64,000 nt of DNA from contig NZ_CP179930.1 of the NCBI RefSeq assembly GCF_047495495.1, forward strand, positions 2,852,001 through 2,916,000, in the 5' to 3' direction. Positions 1 through 9,147 of the stretch are shown piece after piece. Position 1 is the stretch's first letter; each line of letters opens with the position of its first letter. The DNA comes from Zymobacter sp047495495 (GTDB lineage Bacteria > Pseudomonadota > Gammaproteobacteria > Pseudomonadales > Halomonadaceae). Both the position numbers and the translations under genes were made by a program. Below the pieces are notes generated by a model, which had not been told where the DNA came from, made no database searches, and saw only the letters and a list, made by a program, of their open reading frames with translations.

Positions 1-283
1 GTCGCTGGTCTCCAGAACGTTCGGGATCGCCGAACGTATACAGCTGTTCGAGATAGCGCGGCATCATGCCCGTGACATCCTTCAGGCGATATCGCGCCGC
101 ATCCACCAGACTTTCACGCAGGCCCAATGGGCCACCGGGCAATGCCCAGCATCCTTTGAACGGTTCCTGAATGCGGCGCACCAGCGGCAGCCACAGTGCA
201 GGCAGATCGTCCTCGGATTCTCGCAGTGCAAAAATGACCGTCGATACGGCCAGTCGGGGATGTTCGTGCTCGAACGGCGTCAT
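1..283 (-). CDS. Nudix/NrtR-like protein (partial, cut by window edge)
   Basis: This is the N-terminal ~94 residues of a minus-strand gene whose 3' end lies left of the window. The translation has the Nudix core: a hydrophobic strand, a basic VRR segment, WALPGGP, and then the YLEQLYTFGDP stretch typical of NrtR-type Nudix regulators. The Nudix box begins normally (GPLGLRE) but where the family has REUXEE it reads YRLKDV, so the catalytic acidic residues appear lost. That fits a ligand-sensing regulator better than a hydrolase (inference). I chose the ATG at 283 because GGAG lies seven bases upstream; an in-frame ATG at 307 also sits near a GGAGGTGA sequence and is possible. The C-terminal winged helix expected of NrtR is outside the window, so the assignment stays provisional. 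Confidence 0.7.
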   Translation of the reverse strand, partial: MTPFEHEHPRLAVSTVIFALRESEDDLPALWLPLVRRIQEPFKGCWALPGGPLGLRESLVDAARYRLKDVTGMMPRYLEQLYTFGDPERSGDQR

Positions 284-307
284 CAGTGCTCCGTTAGTTA
301 AAGTCAT

Positions 308-620
308 TTCTACATTAAGTCACCTCCATAAGCATACCCCCCTGACGCCGACATCGTCGAGATCAAACGTACTGGACATTAGTGCAGTGCGACACCACGG
401 CACAGCTCGCGCGCTAACGCTCAAAGCCTTTGATGTCAGCCATCTAGTCGCCGCTGTGGCGTCTATACTGAGAACACTTAAGACCATTCTGGCCCCAGCG
501 CGAGATGTCATGCGCGGCCTTACAGTCGACATACCGGCGCATATGTTCTTGACTGAGTAGCCGCACCGACCACGCATGTAACGCGTACGCGTGCATTCAT
601 TGCCGTAGACAGGACACGAC
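308..620. other. Intergenic region between Nudix gene and amine oxidase
   Basis: About 310 bases without a convincing gene. It must carry divergent promoters for the Nudix-like gene and the amine oxidase. I looked for leftover N-terminal amine oxidase coding sequence here, which a simple tandem-duplication origin of the permuted gene might have left, and saw none. A Shine-Dalgarno AGGA lies at 611-614 ahead of the amine oxidase ATG. Confidence 0.5.
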
Positions 621-1892
621 ATGAACAACATTCCTCCACTAAAGCACTATGTACGCACTAACTGGCTGCATGACCCGCTGGCATGTGGCTCGTATTCGTT
701 CGTAAAAGCGGGGACAGCGGAAGAGCACCTGTGCGAAGCCCTCAAAGCCCCTTTCGGGCGACTGTTCTTTGCAGGTGAAGCCACCTCAGCCAACGCTCCC
801 TCTACCACGCAAGGGGCGATCAACTCAGGCATTGAGGCCGCCAAGGCCGTGCGCGATACGGCCCAAGGGCCCCATCGGGTCGTGGTGATCGGTGCCGGGC
901 TGGCAGGTCTGACGTGTGCGCTCGAACTGCACCGCGCTGGACGCAAGGTCACAATACTGGAAGGGGCAGACACCATCGGGGGCCGCACCCGCGCGGGCAA
1001 GATTGCGGGTATTCCTGCGCCGCTGGGAGCCGCATGGATTCACGGCGTGGATACGCAAGACAATACGGCGAAGGAGCTGGCCGACCAGCTGGCCCTTGAG
1101 CAGCTGCCGTTCGATTACGACTCGTTGGGGGCTCGCAGTGATCAGCGCGCCGCCATTGACGCGCTTGCCGCACAGGAAGAGGAAGTGCTGTCGTCAGTGC
1201 TGCTGCCCGACGATAGCGTGTCACATGCCTTCGGGCTGACCAGCGACCCACAGAAAGCTTGGGCCGCACACGTACAGTACACACAGGAATTCGCGGCCGA
1301 TCCGGCTGAACTGTCGATCATGGCATTGCGTGAAGGGCTGCGTGCTGAAGGGCGCGACGTGCTGCTGCGCGAAGGCTACATGCCGATCGTCGATGCCCTC
1401 GCCAAAGGGCTGGATATCCAGACGGGGCAAGTGGTGAAGCACGTCTATCAGCAAGACGATGGCGTGATCATCATGATGCAGAACGGCCATCAGGTGACCG
1501 CGGACTACTGCGTCGTCACGCTGCCGTTAGGTGTGCTTAAGCAGAACCGAGTCAAGTTCACCCCCGCCTTCCCGATCGAAAAGCAGCATGCGATCAATGC
1601 GATGGGCAACGGGCTGATGGACAAGCTGTGGCTCGAATTCGATGAACCGTTCTGGGACAGCGATAAGACCAGCTTCGTCTGGCAGGACAGTCAGCTGCCC
1701 GGGCTGTGGTCCTATTGGGTCAATGGCCTGAAGGTGTTCGGCAAGCCGGTACTGGTCGGATTCAACGCGGGCAACACGGCACGACTCGTTGCCCAGTGGC
1801 GCGATGAAGAAGTGCTATCCAGTGCCATGCGCGCCGTCTGCAGTATCCGCGATCTGTCCTCGCAGCCCGCCGCTGCGCTGGATGCTCGCTGA
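621..1892 (+). CDS. Flavin amine oxidase with circularly permuted domain order
   Basis: FAD-dependent amine oxidase (MAO/polyamine oxidase superfamily), expected to oxidise an amine with release of hydrogen peroxide. Its 423 residues are in an unusual order. Residues ~8-75 are the segment that normally ends the family: YVRTNWLHDP, GSYSFV, then LFFAGEATS and the helix covering the FAD. Only after that, at ~88-120, comes the dinucleotide-binding VVVIGAGLAGLTC and the GGRT motif that normally start the protein. The substrate domain follows, and the protein stops shortly after FNAGNTARLVAQW, just where the usual C-terminal segment would begin. The start ATG has its own AGGA ribosome site, so the permuted form looks like a real translation unit. 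It could be a working permutein or a relic of tandem copies. The substrate cannot be read from sequence. Confidence 0.85.
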   Translation: MNNIPPLKHYVRTNWLHDPLACGSYSFVKAGTAEEHLCEALKAPFGRLFFAGEATSANAPSTTQGAINSGIEAAKAVRDTAQGPHRVVVIGAGLAGLTCALELHRAGRKVTILEGADTIGGRTRAGKIAGIPAPLGAAWIHGVDTQDNTAKELADQLALEQLPFDYDSLGARSDQRAAIDALAAQEEEVLSSVLLPDDSVSHAFGLTSDPQKAWAAHVQYTQEFAADPAELSIMALREGLRAEGRDVLLREGYMPIVDALAKGLDIQTGQVVKHVYQQDDGVIIMMQNGHQVTADYCVVTLPLGVLKQNRVKFTPAFPIEKQHAINAMGNGLMDKLWLEFDEPFWDSDKTSFVWQDSQLPGLWSYWVNGLKVFGKPVLVGFNAGNTARLVAQWRDEEVLSSAMRAVCSIRDLSSQPAAALDAR

Positions 1893-1919
1893 CCGCAGCC
1901 TGTCAGCACCGCTGCACGA

Positions 1920-2756
1920 TCAGGACGGAAGCGCCTCCTGCTCGTGCAGCCACTGGCGTGGCGTCAGCCCCAGTTGGGCCTTGAATGCTCGCGACAGCGC
2001 CGCCTCACTGCTGTAGCCCACCTCATGGGTGATCAACTTAAGCGACTGCCCTTTTAACAAGGCCTGCTGGGTCAGGCCAATGCGCCAGCGCTGCAGATAT
2101 GCCGCCGGCGTGCACCCCATCACTTCACGAAATTCGTTAGCAAACACGCTGCGCGACATACCCGCCAGCGCCGCCATGGACTCTAGCGTCCATTCGCGAG
2201 CCGAATCCCCATGCAGAGCAATCAGTACCGACCGCAAACGCGGATGCGCCATGCCCGCCAGCAGACCCGGTTGCAGCTCACGCTGCTGCACCATCAGGCG
2301 TAGCACGTAAATCAGCACCACTTCGAACAGGCGATCCAGCACGGCTTGGCGGCCACAGTTATCCTTGAAGGCCTCTTCATGGAGCAGAGACAGCACGCCT
2401 TCGGCCCCACCCAATTCCGTCAGCGGTACGCAGAACCAGTCCGGCAACGACGACGCCAGCAGATTGGCCTCGCCGCCGCCGAACGCCAGACGCGCGCAGA
2501 CCAGCAGCGCACTCTTCTGCGGCGGAATAACAAAGGTATGCGGCAACGCACGCGGGTATACCAGCAGGCTAGGTTGATCGATATAGACCTGCTCTTTCAT
2601 GTTGTGATGAACCGATACTTCGCCTTCATACACTAAGTGGATCAGTCCAACACCCTTGCCAATCTCCGCTTCCTGCACGCCGCAGATCGGCCCTGAGTGG
2701 AACGTCCGCGCCTTGAGCGAGAAGTGTTCCAGCAGAGCTTCGAAGCGATCGGTCAT
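1920..2756 (-). CDS. AraC-family transcriptional regulator
   Basis: 278-residue regulator. An N-terminal cupin-like sensor of the AraC/CupinB type covers roughly residues 15-180. The C-terminal double helix-turn-helix follows (~185-275), with the AraC-family ending GYSSEAALSRAFKAQLGLTPRQW. It is divergent from ohr with about 130 bases between the two starts, so it may control ohr or itself; this is inference from position. Ohr genes are classically controlled by OhrR (MarR family), which is absent here. The gene ends 28 bases from the amine oxidase stop, tail to tail. The ligand is unknown. Confidence 0.85.
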   Translation of the reverse strand: MTDRFEALLEHFSLKARTFHSGPICGVQEAEIGKGVGLIHLVYEGEVSVHHNMKEQVYIDQPSLLVYPRALPHTFVIPPQKSALLVCARLAFGGGEANLLASSLPDWFCVPLTELGGAEGVLSLLHEEAFKDNCGRQAVLDRLFEVVLIYVLRLMVQQRELQPGLLAGMAHPRLRSVLIALHGDSAREWTLESMAALAGMSRSVFANEFREVMGCTPAAYLQRWRIGLTQQALLKGQSLKLITHEVGYSSEAALSRAFKAQLGLTPRQWLHEQEALPS

Positions 2757-2888
2757 TCCATACTTCCTATCAATTTTTTCATACGATCTGTTTCCTATCG
2801 TATAGCGAGAAGGCTCATAGTAATGACCAAGCAGACAACACTGCCTTTATCTGAAGGCGTGCTGTCCTCACCGAACAAGGAGTCCGCC

Positions 2889-3317
2889 ATGTCTCTCGAA
2901 AAGGTTGTCTATACCGCAGAAGCCACTGCTACCGGCGGTCGCGATGGTCGTGCGACCTCGTCCGACAAGGCACTGGATGTAAAACTGTCCGTTCCCCGTG
3001 AAATGGGTGGCGCTGGCGGTGAAGGAACCAACCCGGAACAGCTGTTCGCTGCCGGTTACTCCGCCTGTTTCATCGGCGCTCTGAAATTCGTCGCGGGTCA
3101 GGAAAAGATCGCGCTGCCGCAGGATGCAAGCATCACTGGACACGTTGGCATCGGTCCGATCCCGACAGGTTTCGGTATCGAAGTCGAACTGCGCATCAGC
3201 CTGCCAGGCGTCGACAAGGAAGTCGCACAGAAGCTTATTGATAAAGCACACGTCGTCTGCCCGTACTCCAACGCCACACGTGGCAACATCGACGTTGCGT
3301 TGGTACTTGTAGACTGA
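2889..3317 (+). CDS. ohr: Organic hydroperoxide resistance protein Ohr
   Basis: OsmC/Ohr-family thiol peroxidase of 142 residues, the normal length, which reduces organic hydroperoxides in the cytoplasm using lipoyl-dependent electrons. The two family cysteines are visible in YSACFIGAL (about residue 60) and VVCPYSNATRGN (about residue 125), as is the EGTNPEQLFAAGYSAC signature that marks Ohr rather than OsmC. I placed the start at 2889 because AGGAG lies six bases upstream and homologues begin there; the frame is open further upstream but that extension does not resemble the family. A hairpin follows the stop. The AraC regulator is divergent upstream. Confidence 0.95.
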   Translation: MSLEKVVYTAEATATGGRDGRATSSDKALDVKLSVPREMGGAGGEGTNPEQLFAAGYSACFIGALKFVAGQEKIALPQDASITGHVGIGPIPTGFGIEVELRISLPGVDKEVAQKLIDKAHVVCPYSNATRGNIDVALVLVD

Positions 3318-3329
3318 TGGCTGAATGAC

Positions 3330-3368
3330 GCATGTGGCACTGCCAAGGATCGGCAATGCCACATGTGC
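3330..3368 (+). terminator. Inverted repeat after ohr
   Basis: Arms GCATGTGGCA-CTGCC (3330-3344) and GGCAATGCCACATGTGC (3352-3368) pair over about 15 bp, starting 13 bases after the ohr stop. There is no T-run, so it may be a weak or Rho-assisted terminator or an mRNA-stabilising hairpin. Confidence 0.5.
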
Positions 3369-3455
3369 TGGGGCAAACGCATACGTTCAACGTCATGGAT
3401 GACGGCAAACGCTATGATACGACTTACTGTGAGGTCGCTGTCCCGATACCTACGC

Positions 3456-3490
3456 CGCTCTGGTGCCTTGGCACCACGAGCGGTGTTTTT
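3456..3490 (+). terminator. Rho-independent terminator candidate
   Basis: Hairpin CGCTCTGGTGCC / GGCACCA-CGAGCG with a TT loop and one bulge, followed by GTGTTTTT. It is the second hairpin downstream of ohr and faces the convergent efflux locus. Confidence 0.6.
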
Positions 3491-3564
3491 ATTGATACGA
3501 ACCTCTTCTTCTACACGAAGTCCGTATCGATATCTTCTGTTTTCTATCCTGTCTCAGCCCCGTA

Positions 3565-5100
3565 TCAGCGAACGGACGGCTCCGTTGCGGAGCGCCCTTC
3601 CTCCGACACACCACCTCTGACGGCTTTGAACAGCCGCACCAGTGACGTTTCTAGACGGCTGTCGCTCTGCACCAGCGCGTCCTGTGTCTGACGCCAGCGT
3701 AGCTCTGCCTGCAGCACGTCGATACCACTGACCAGCCCGTTAGCCGCACGCGTACGCGCGAAGGTCAGCTGCTCACGGCTTGCGGCTTCACGGGTGCGTA
3801 GATATTGGTTGCGCTGGCGCTCGGCCGCCTGATCATTGAGGGCATCATCCACTTCCTGCCAGGCATTAAGCACCGCCTGCTGCCAAGCAACCGCCGCCAC
3901 TTGCTGATCCATCCGCTTCAGCTCGACAGTAGCACGTCGTCTGCCACGATCGAAGATCGGCAGACTCAGCGACGGCCCGACCTGCCATAGATGCGAGTCC
4001 CAGCTGCCCAGCGATCGAGAGTCCAGCGTCTGGTAAGACGCTGAAGCTCCGAGAGTTATACGCGGGTATAGGTCGGCCGTCGCCACACCAATCTCCGCCG
4101 TTGCGGCATGCAGTCGCGCCTCAGCAGCCTGCACGTCCGGGCGACGCCGCAGCAGATCGGCAGGATTACCCAGCGCCAGTGTGGGCAGTATCGGGGAGAC
4201 AGGAGTTGCATCAGTGGTCGGCAACGGTGCCAGCAACGTATTCAGCGCTCCAGGCTGATCCCCGGTCAGACGACCAATCTGGTTGATGAGTGCGGCCTGC
4301 TGCGCTTGCAGTGCGACTTCCTGCCCTTGCAGCTCGTCGCGCTGCTGCGCCTGTGCCAGCACGGGGTCATCGTTCGTGACACCATTGCGCGCCTGCGCCT
4401 GCTGAAGATCCAGCAGTGTCTGATTTAGCGCGATATTGCGGTTCAGCAATGCGTGCTGACGCTGCAACTGCCGCAGTTCGAAATACGCTCGTGCCAGTTC
4501 GCTCGACAGCATCAGCTGTGCGTTCCGCCATTCAGCACCGGCCGCTTGAATACTGGCATCGGCCGACTCGATGGAACGGCGAACGCGCCCCCACAGATCC
4601 AATTCCCAGGACATGTCGAAGCCGCCCTGATACAGCGAGAACGGATCGTCCAGCACGTCGAGTTCGGTCGAACCGTTGCCCAGCGCTTCACCGATACGCT
4701 GGCGCGCCTTCTGATCGGTGTACAGCCGCTGCCGCGACGCCTGTGCCCGCATTGAGACATCCGGGGCCGCCTGCGACGCCGCAATGGCGCGCTGCTGACG
4801 GCTTTCGGCGAACCGCAGCAGTGCCGTGCACAGATCAGGGCTGGCGCGCAGTGCTCTCTCCTGCAAGGCATCCAGTGTCGGGTCGTTGAAGACCTGCCAC
4901 CACGCCTGCGGCAGCGCTGCGTCCGACACGGCCAACGACCGGGATAACGCGGGCGCAGTCGCTGGACGCGCCTGCCAGTCCGTCGGAGCCGTCGTGCTGG
5001 GGGCTTTGAAGTCAGGGCCAACGGTGACGCAGCCCGCCATTACCAGCGGTACGGTCAACAGGGCACTGCACATACGATGGAAAGACAAGTGGGCGTTCAT
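3565..5100 (-). CDS. Outer-membrane efflux lipoprotein (NodT/OprM-type)
   Basis: 511-residue outer-membrane factor of the TolC/NodT family. A lipoprotein signal precedes the lipobox LVMAGC, with the lipidated cysteine at residue 24, followed by VTVGPDF, the usual start of the mature NodT domain. Two OEP repeats follow, with the family motif LRRRPDVQAAEARL near residue 310. It is the last gene of a minus-strand operon, ten bases after the second permease, and should supply the outer-membrane channel for the ABC pump. E. coli ybhGFSR has no such gene in its operon, so this locus appears to encode a self-contained tripartite system (inference). Confidence 0.93.
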   Translation of the reverse strand: MNAHLSFHRMCSALLTVPLVMAGCVTVGPDFKAPSTTAPTDWQARPATAPALSRSLAVSDAALPQAWWQVFNDPTLDALQERALRASPDLCTALLRFAESRQQRAIAASQAAPDVSMRAQASRQRLYTDQKARQRIGEALGNGSTELDVLDDPFSLYQGGFDMSWELDLWGRVRRSIESADASIQAAGAEWRNAQLMLSSELARAYFELRQLQRQHALLNRNIALNQTLLDLQQAQARNGVTNDDPVLAQAQQRDELQGQEVALQAQQAALINQIGRLTGDQPGALNTLLAPLPTTDATPVSPILPTLALGNPADLLRRRPDVQAAEARLHAATAEIGVATADLYPRITLGASASYQTLDSRSLGSWDSHLWQVGPSLSLPIFDRGRRRATVELKRMDQQVAAVAWQQAVLNAWQEVDDALNDQAAERQRNQYLRTREAASREQLTFARTRAANGLVSGIDVLQAELRWRQTQDALVQSDSRLETSLVRLFKAVRGGVSEEGRSATEPSVR

Positions 5101-5109
5101 AAGCAGGAC

Positions 5110-6219
5110 TCAGACGAGACGGTTACGGAAAAGCCAGGCGGCCAGCGGCAGGGTCACTGCGGCCACCCCCAGCATCGGGATAAAGTCGTGCCAGACCTGA
5201 CCGAGCGTGGCTCCTTCCAGATACACGCGCCGTACAAGGTCGATAGCAAAGCGCAACGGGTTGGCATAGGTGGCCCACTGAAAGGCATCCGGCATATTGC
5301 CAACCGGCGTGGCCAGCCCCGACAGCAGCACGATCGGTACCAACAGCACAAAGGTGTAGAGCATCGCCTGCTGCATGTTGGCGGACAGCGCCGAGATCGA
5401 CAGCCCAATGCCTACCACCGCCAGCGTGAAGATCAGTAGCCCGACGGTCAGTGTCATAACGGTGCCGGCCAACGGAATCTCGAACCAGTAGCGGGCAATC
5501 AATATCACCAGCAGCGACTGCACAAGCCCAATGGCCATCGAAGGTAGCGCCTTGCCGATCATGATCTGGCTGGGCGTGACCGGCGTGACCAGCAGCTGAT
5601 CGAAGGTGCCCTGCTCGCGCTCGCGGGCCACCGACAGCGCGGCCAGCATCATGACCTGAATCATACTGAGCGATGCGATCAGCCCCGGTAGGATGTTCCA
5701 GCGCGTTTCAAGATTGGGGTTGAACCACGAACGGCTGACCACAGTAATGGACGGTGATGAGGCATTGGGCAGCGTGGCATTGAAGCGTGCCACGATCTCG
5801 CGCACCTGCGCCGCCGCATTGCCCGCCGTTGTCGAATTTCGGCCGTCCAGCACCATCTGCAGCGGTGCGGTGCCCTGAGTGCTCAGACGGCTGTCGAAGT
5901 CGGAGGCGAAGTACACCACCATCAGGGCATCTCCAGCATTGATGACATCGTCCATCTGCGCCGATGATGTCAGCGTTGCCACACGATGGAACTTGCCGGT
6001 GCCGTCAAGGTGAGCCAGCAATGATTTCGAGTACTCACCGCGACTCTGATCGACGACGGCATAGGGCACATCGTTAAGATCGAACGTGGCTCCGTAGCCG
6101 AACAGCAGGCTCTGCAGGATCACCGGCACGATCAGGATGATACGGTTAGCCGGGTCCTTGAGCACCGCCAGAAACTCTTTACGGCACAGGTTGAGCAGCT
6201 GGTAGAGATAAGCGAACAC
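5110..6219 (-). CDS. ybhR: ABC-2 type efflux permease (YbhR-like)
   Basis: 369-residue ABC-2 permease, close to the usual YbhR length. One transmembrane helix lies near the N-terminus (about 24-44), then a large periplasmic domain, then five C-terminal helices from about residue 175. The conserved segment AREREQGTFDQLLVTPV marks the cytoplasmic coupling region. It follows the YbhS-like permease with ten bases between them and precedes the outer-membrane lipoprotein. The two permeases presumably form a heterodimer driven by the double-ABC ATPase. Exported substrate unknown; E. coli YbhFSR has been linked to drug and cation export (established knowledge). Confidence 0.92.
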   Translation of the reverse strand: MFAYLYQLLNLCRKEFLAVLKDPANRIILIVPVILQSLLFGYGATFDLNDVPYAVVDQSRGEYSKSLLAHLDGTGKFHRVATLTSSAQMDDVINAGDALMVVYFASDFDSRLSTQGTAPLQMVLDGRNSTTAGNAAAQVREIVARFNATLPNASSPSITVVSRSWFNPNLETRWNILPGLIASLSMIQVMMLAALSVAREREQGTFDQLLVTPVTPSQIMIGKALPSMAIGLVQSLLVILIARYWFEIPLAGTVMTLTVGLLIFTLAVVGIGLSISALSANMQQAMLYTFVLLVPIVLLSGLATPVGNMPDAFQWATYANPLRFAIDLVRRVYLEGATLGQVWHDFIPMLGVAAVTLPLAAWLFRNRLV

Positions 6220-6229
6220 GACAGCTCCT

Positions 6230-7375
6230 TCAGTCCAGGCGCTTGCGCGTCGCCATGCGGGCCAGCCCCAGCAACACCACAGCGTACAACGCGAGGATGC
6301 CGCAATCCTTGACGACCAGCGGCCAGTAGGTGCCCGCTAGGAACAGGGTCTTGACCAATTCCATGAAATACGTGGCAGGCAGCAGATGCCCGATGATCTG
6401 TACCGCCACGGGCACGTTGCGTAGATCAAACACGAAGCCGGACAACATCATGGCGGGCATGAAGCTGGCGAGTATCGCCACCTGACTGGCTAAGAACTGG
6501 TTCTTGGTAAACGCAGAAGTCAGCAGCCCGATCCCGAGCGACACCACCATGTACAGCATACTGGCGGCCAGCAGCACCAGCAGCGAGCCATGAATGGGAA
6601 CATGGAACAGCAGCCGTGCGGCCACCAGACACATGCCTAGCCCTACCAGCCCCACCACGAAATAGGGCACGATCTTGGCCAGCAGCACCTCGGTAGGCCT
6701 AACCGGCGTGACGAATAGCGCTTCAAGCGTGCCGCGCTCCCACTCACGTGCCATGACCAACGCGGTCAAAAACGTTCCCACCAGCGTCATAATCAGCACG
6801 ATCAGCCCCGGCACCAGATACCACGTACTGGTATTGGCCGCGTTGAACCACAACCGGTCGGTCACCACCACACCACCGGCTGTCGCTATGCCCTGCCGAT
6901 CCTGTTGCTTCTGGGCCATCATCGAAACCGCCGCACTGACATAGCTCTGCAGGCTAGCCGCTCGGATCGGCTCGCTGCCCTGTAGCAGCAGTTGTATCTC
7001 CGCACTGCCTGCACTGACGCGGCGCGCGAAATCAGACGGCAGGTAAACCAAACCATCGACGCGGTGCTCATCCATGGCCTGCCGCCCCTCGGCGAAAGAA
7101 TGCACGACGATCGTGCTCATATAGGTCGAACCGTCCAGTGCGGCAATTACATCGTGCGCCACTGGCGACGTGTCTTCCTGCACCACCACCAAACGCGCAT
7201 CGCGCACGTCAAGCGACAGCCCATAGCCGAAGATCAGGATCAACACGATGGGCAATCCAATGCCAATCATCATGTTGCTGCGATCACGCAGTAATTGACG
7301 AAATTCCTTCCGGATCAGCGCGAACAGGCGCCGCCAGAAGGCGCTAGAGGTTTCATGTTCGGGTGTACTGCTCAT
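6230..7375 (-). CDS. ybhS: ABC-2 type efflux permease (YbhS-like)
   Basis: 381-residue ABC-2 permease. It has the same architecture as its neighbour: an N-terminal helix (about 35-55), a periplasmic domain, then a C-terminal membrane bundle. The coupling signature reads AREWERGTLEALFVTPVRP. Its start overlaps the end of the ATPase gene by four bases (ATGA), a sign of translational coupling. The order HlyD, ATPase, 381-aa permease, 369-aa permease matches E. coli ybhG-ybhF-ybhS-ybhR. Confidence 0.92.
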   Translation of the reverse strand: MSSTPEHETSSAFWRRLFALIRKEFRQLLRDRSNMMIGIGLPIVLILIFGYGLSLDVRDARLVVVQEDTSPVAHDVIAALDGSTYMSTIVVHSFAEGRQAMDEHRVDGLVYLPSDFARRVSAGSAEIQLLLQGSEPIRAASLQSYVSAAVSMMAQKQQDRQGIATAGGVVVTDRLWFNAANTSTWYLVPGLIVLIMTLVGTFLTALVMAREWERGTLEALFVTPVRPTEVLLAKIVPYFVVGLVGLGMCLVAARLLFHVPIHGSLLVLLAASMLYMVVSLGIGLLTSAFTKNQFLASQVAILASFMPAMMLSGFVFDLRNVPVAVQIIGHLLPATYFMELVKTLFLAGTYWPLVVKDCGILALYAVVLLGLARMATRKRLD

Positions 7376-9147
7376 GCGGCATCCGCCTGACGTTTAGCTC
7401 GGGCGCGTTCGACGATCCCGATGAAAGCCTGCTCCATGTCGAGCCGCTTGTCAGGCGTCTCGCCCGCCTGCTGACGTACCTCTTCGGGCGTGCCCAGCGC
7501 CAGCAAACGCCCGGCGTCCTGAATGACGATGCGGTCGCAGTATTCGGCTTCTTCCATGAAATGTGTGGTGATGACGATGGTGGTGCCCGCACTGGCCAGC
7601 GCCGTGATCCGTCGCCAGAAACTACGCCGCGCCAGTGGATCAGCACCGCTGGTTGGCTCATCCAGAAACAGGATGTCCGGTTCGTGAAGCAGCCCGACGG
7701 CCATCGCCAGACGCTGCTTAATCCCACCGGGTAGCTGACCGGCCGCCTGCGTTTCATGACCTTCCAGATCGAACTGAGCCAGCACGGTACGCATACGTTC
7801 GCGCAACCGCTTGCCTCGCAGTCCATAGGTACCGCCAAAGAAACGCAGGTTTTCTTGCACCGACAGGTTGGCGTACAGCGCAAACTTCTGAGAGACATAG
7901 CCGATGCGGCTACGGGCCTGAGCGCGAGCGGTGCGCATATCCATGCCCGCCACATGAGCCTGCCCGCTGCTGGCGGGCAACAGACCGCACAACATGCGGA
8001 ACGTGGTGGTCTTTCCAGCACCGTTGGGCCCCAGCAATCCAAAGATTTCACCGCGGCTCACGCTGAAAGTGGTCTTATCGACGGCGACGAAATCACCGAA
8101 GCGGCGCACCAGATCACGCACCTCAATAATGGGCTGCTCATGCTGCTCGGATGTACCGTCCACAGCATCGGGCATCGCATGGGCCGCATCGGCGGGGCGC
8201 TCCTTGCTCAGCGCCCGCAACAGCACCATGAAACCATCTTCCAGCGATTCCTCGACGGGTTCGACATGGCGGTCGTACAGCGGCAGCGCTTTCAGCGCTG
8301 CATCGTCACGCAGAATGAAGTGCACGCGACCGCCGTGCGGCACGGCATCAACGATCGATGCATCATCGTCCAGCAACTGTGCCTGTAGCTGACGGGCCGG
8401 CTCATCGGAATGCGGTGCGACATCGTAACAGCGCCCCTGAGCCCGACCAGCGATCTCTTCGGGAAGGCCACTGGCAAGCACCTTGCCTTCGTGCATGACG
8501 TAGACATCCGCACACTGAGCCGCTTCGTCCATGTACGACGTCGCCAACAACACGGTCAGCTGCTCTTCTTTGATCAACTGCTGCACGATCTCCCACAGCT
8601 CACGGCGCGACAGCGGATCGACACCCACGGTAGGTTCATCCAGCAACAGCAGTTCCGGTGAGCGCACCAGCGTGCAGGCCAATCCCAGCTTCTGCTTCAT
8701 TCCCCCTGACAGTTTGCCCGCGGGACGCGTTGTGAAGCGGGTTAAATCCGTCATTTCAAGTAGGCGCGCAAAGCGCTCTTTGCGTTCGTCGGCAGGTACA
8801 CCGTGCAGGTCAGCGTATAGATCAAGGTTCTCTTGAATGCTTAGGTCTTCGTACAGGCCAAAGCGCTGCGGCATATAGCTGATGCGGTCCTGCACCGCCT
8901 GCGGATGGCGTGCCACATCGATGCCCAATACCTTCAATTCGCCTTCGGTAGGACGCATCAATCCCGCCACCAAACGCAAGAACGTCGTCTTGCCCGCACC
9001 GTCGGGACCGACCAGCGCCGTCAACGCTCCGTGCGCCACACGCACATCGACCTCCGCCAGCGCGTCGATAGGCTTATGGGTGCTGGCATCAGTGAATCGC
9101 TTGCCAACACCCCTTGCATCAACGGACAGCGCTACGGCCTCGCTCAT
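7372..9147 (-). CDS. ybhF: Double-domain ABC transporter ATPase (YbhF-like)
   Basis: 591-residue protein carrying two complete ABC nucleotide-binding domains. The first has Walker A GPDGAGKTT (about 47-55), signature LSGGMKQKL and Walker B LLLLDEPTVGVD. The second starts near residue 340 with GPNGAGKTT, signature LPGGIKQRL (proline replaces the usual serine of LSGG) and Walker B ILFLDEPTSGAD. The fused arrangement matches E. coli YbhF (578 aa). It overlaps the membrane-fusion gene upstream and the permease downstream by four bases each, so the genes are co-translated. It energises export by the two permeases. Confidence 0.95.
   Translation of the reverse strand: MSEAVALSVDARGVGKRFTDASTHKPIDALAEVDVRVAHGALTALVGPDGAGKTTFLRLVAGLMRPTEGELKVLGIDVARHPQAVQDRISYMPQRFGLYEDLSIQENLDLYADLHGVPADERKERFARLLEMTDLTRFTTRPAGKLSGGMKQKLGLACTLVRSPELLLLDEPTVGVDPLSRRELWEIVQQLIKEEQLTVLLATSYMDEAAQCADVYVMHEGKVLASGLPEEIAGRAQGRCYDVAPHSDEPARQLQAQLLDDDASIVDAVPHGGRVHFILRDDAALKALPLYDRHVEPVEESLEDGFMVLLRALSKERPADAAHAMPDAVDGTSEQHEQPIIEVRDLVRRFGDFVAVDKTTFSVSRGEIFGLLGPNGAGKTTTFRMLCGLLPASSGQAHVAGMDMRTARAQARSRIGYVSQKFALYANLSVQENLRFFGGTYGLRGKRLRERMRTVLAQFDLEGHETQAAGQLPGGIKQRLAMAVGLLHEPDILFLDEPTSGADPLARRSFWRRITALASAGTTIVITTHFMEEAEYCDRIVIQDAGRLLALGTPEEVRQQAGETPDKRLDMEQAFIGIVERARAKRQADAA

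Noticed and set aside
2823..2888. Longer N-terminus for Ohr starting at 2823 or further upstream
   Set aside because: The family begins at MSLEKVVYTA (2889), which has the proper ribosome site; the upstream extension is not conserved-looking.
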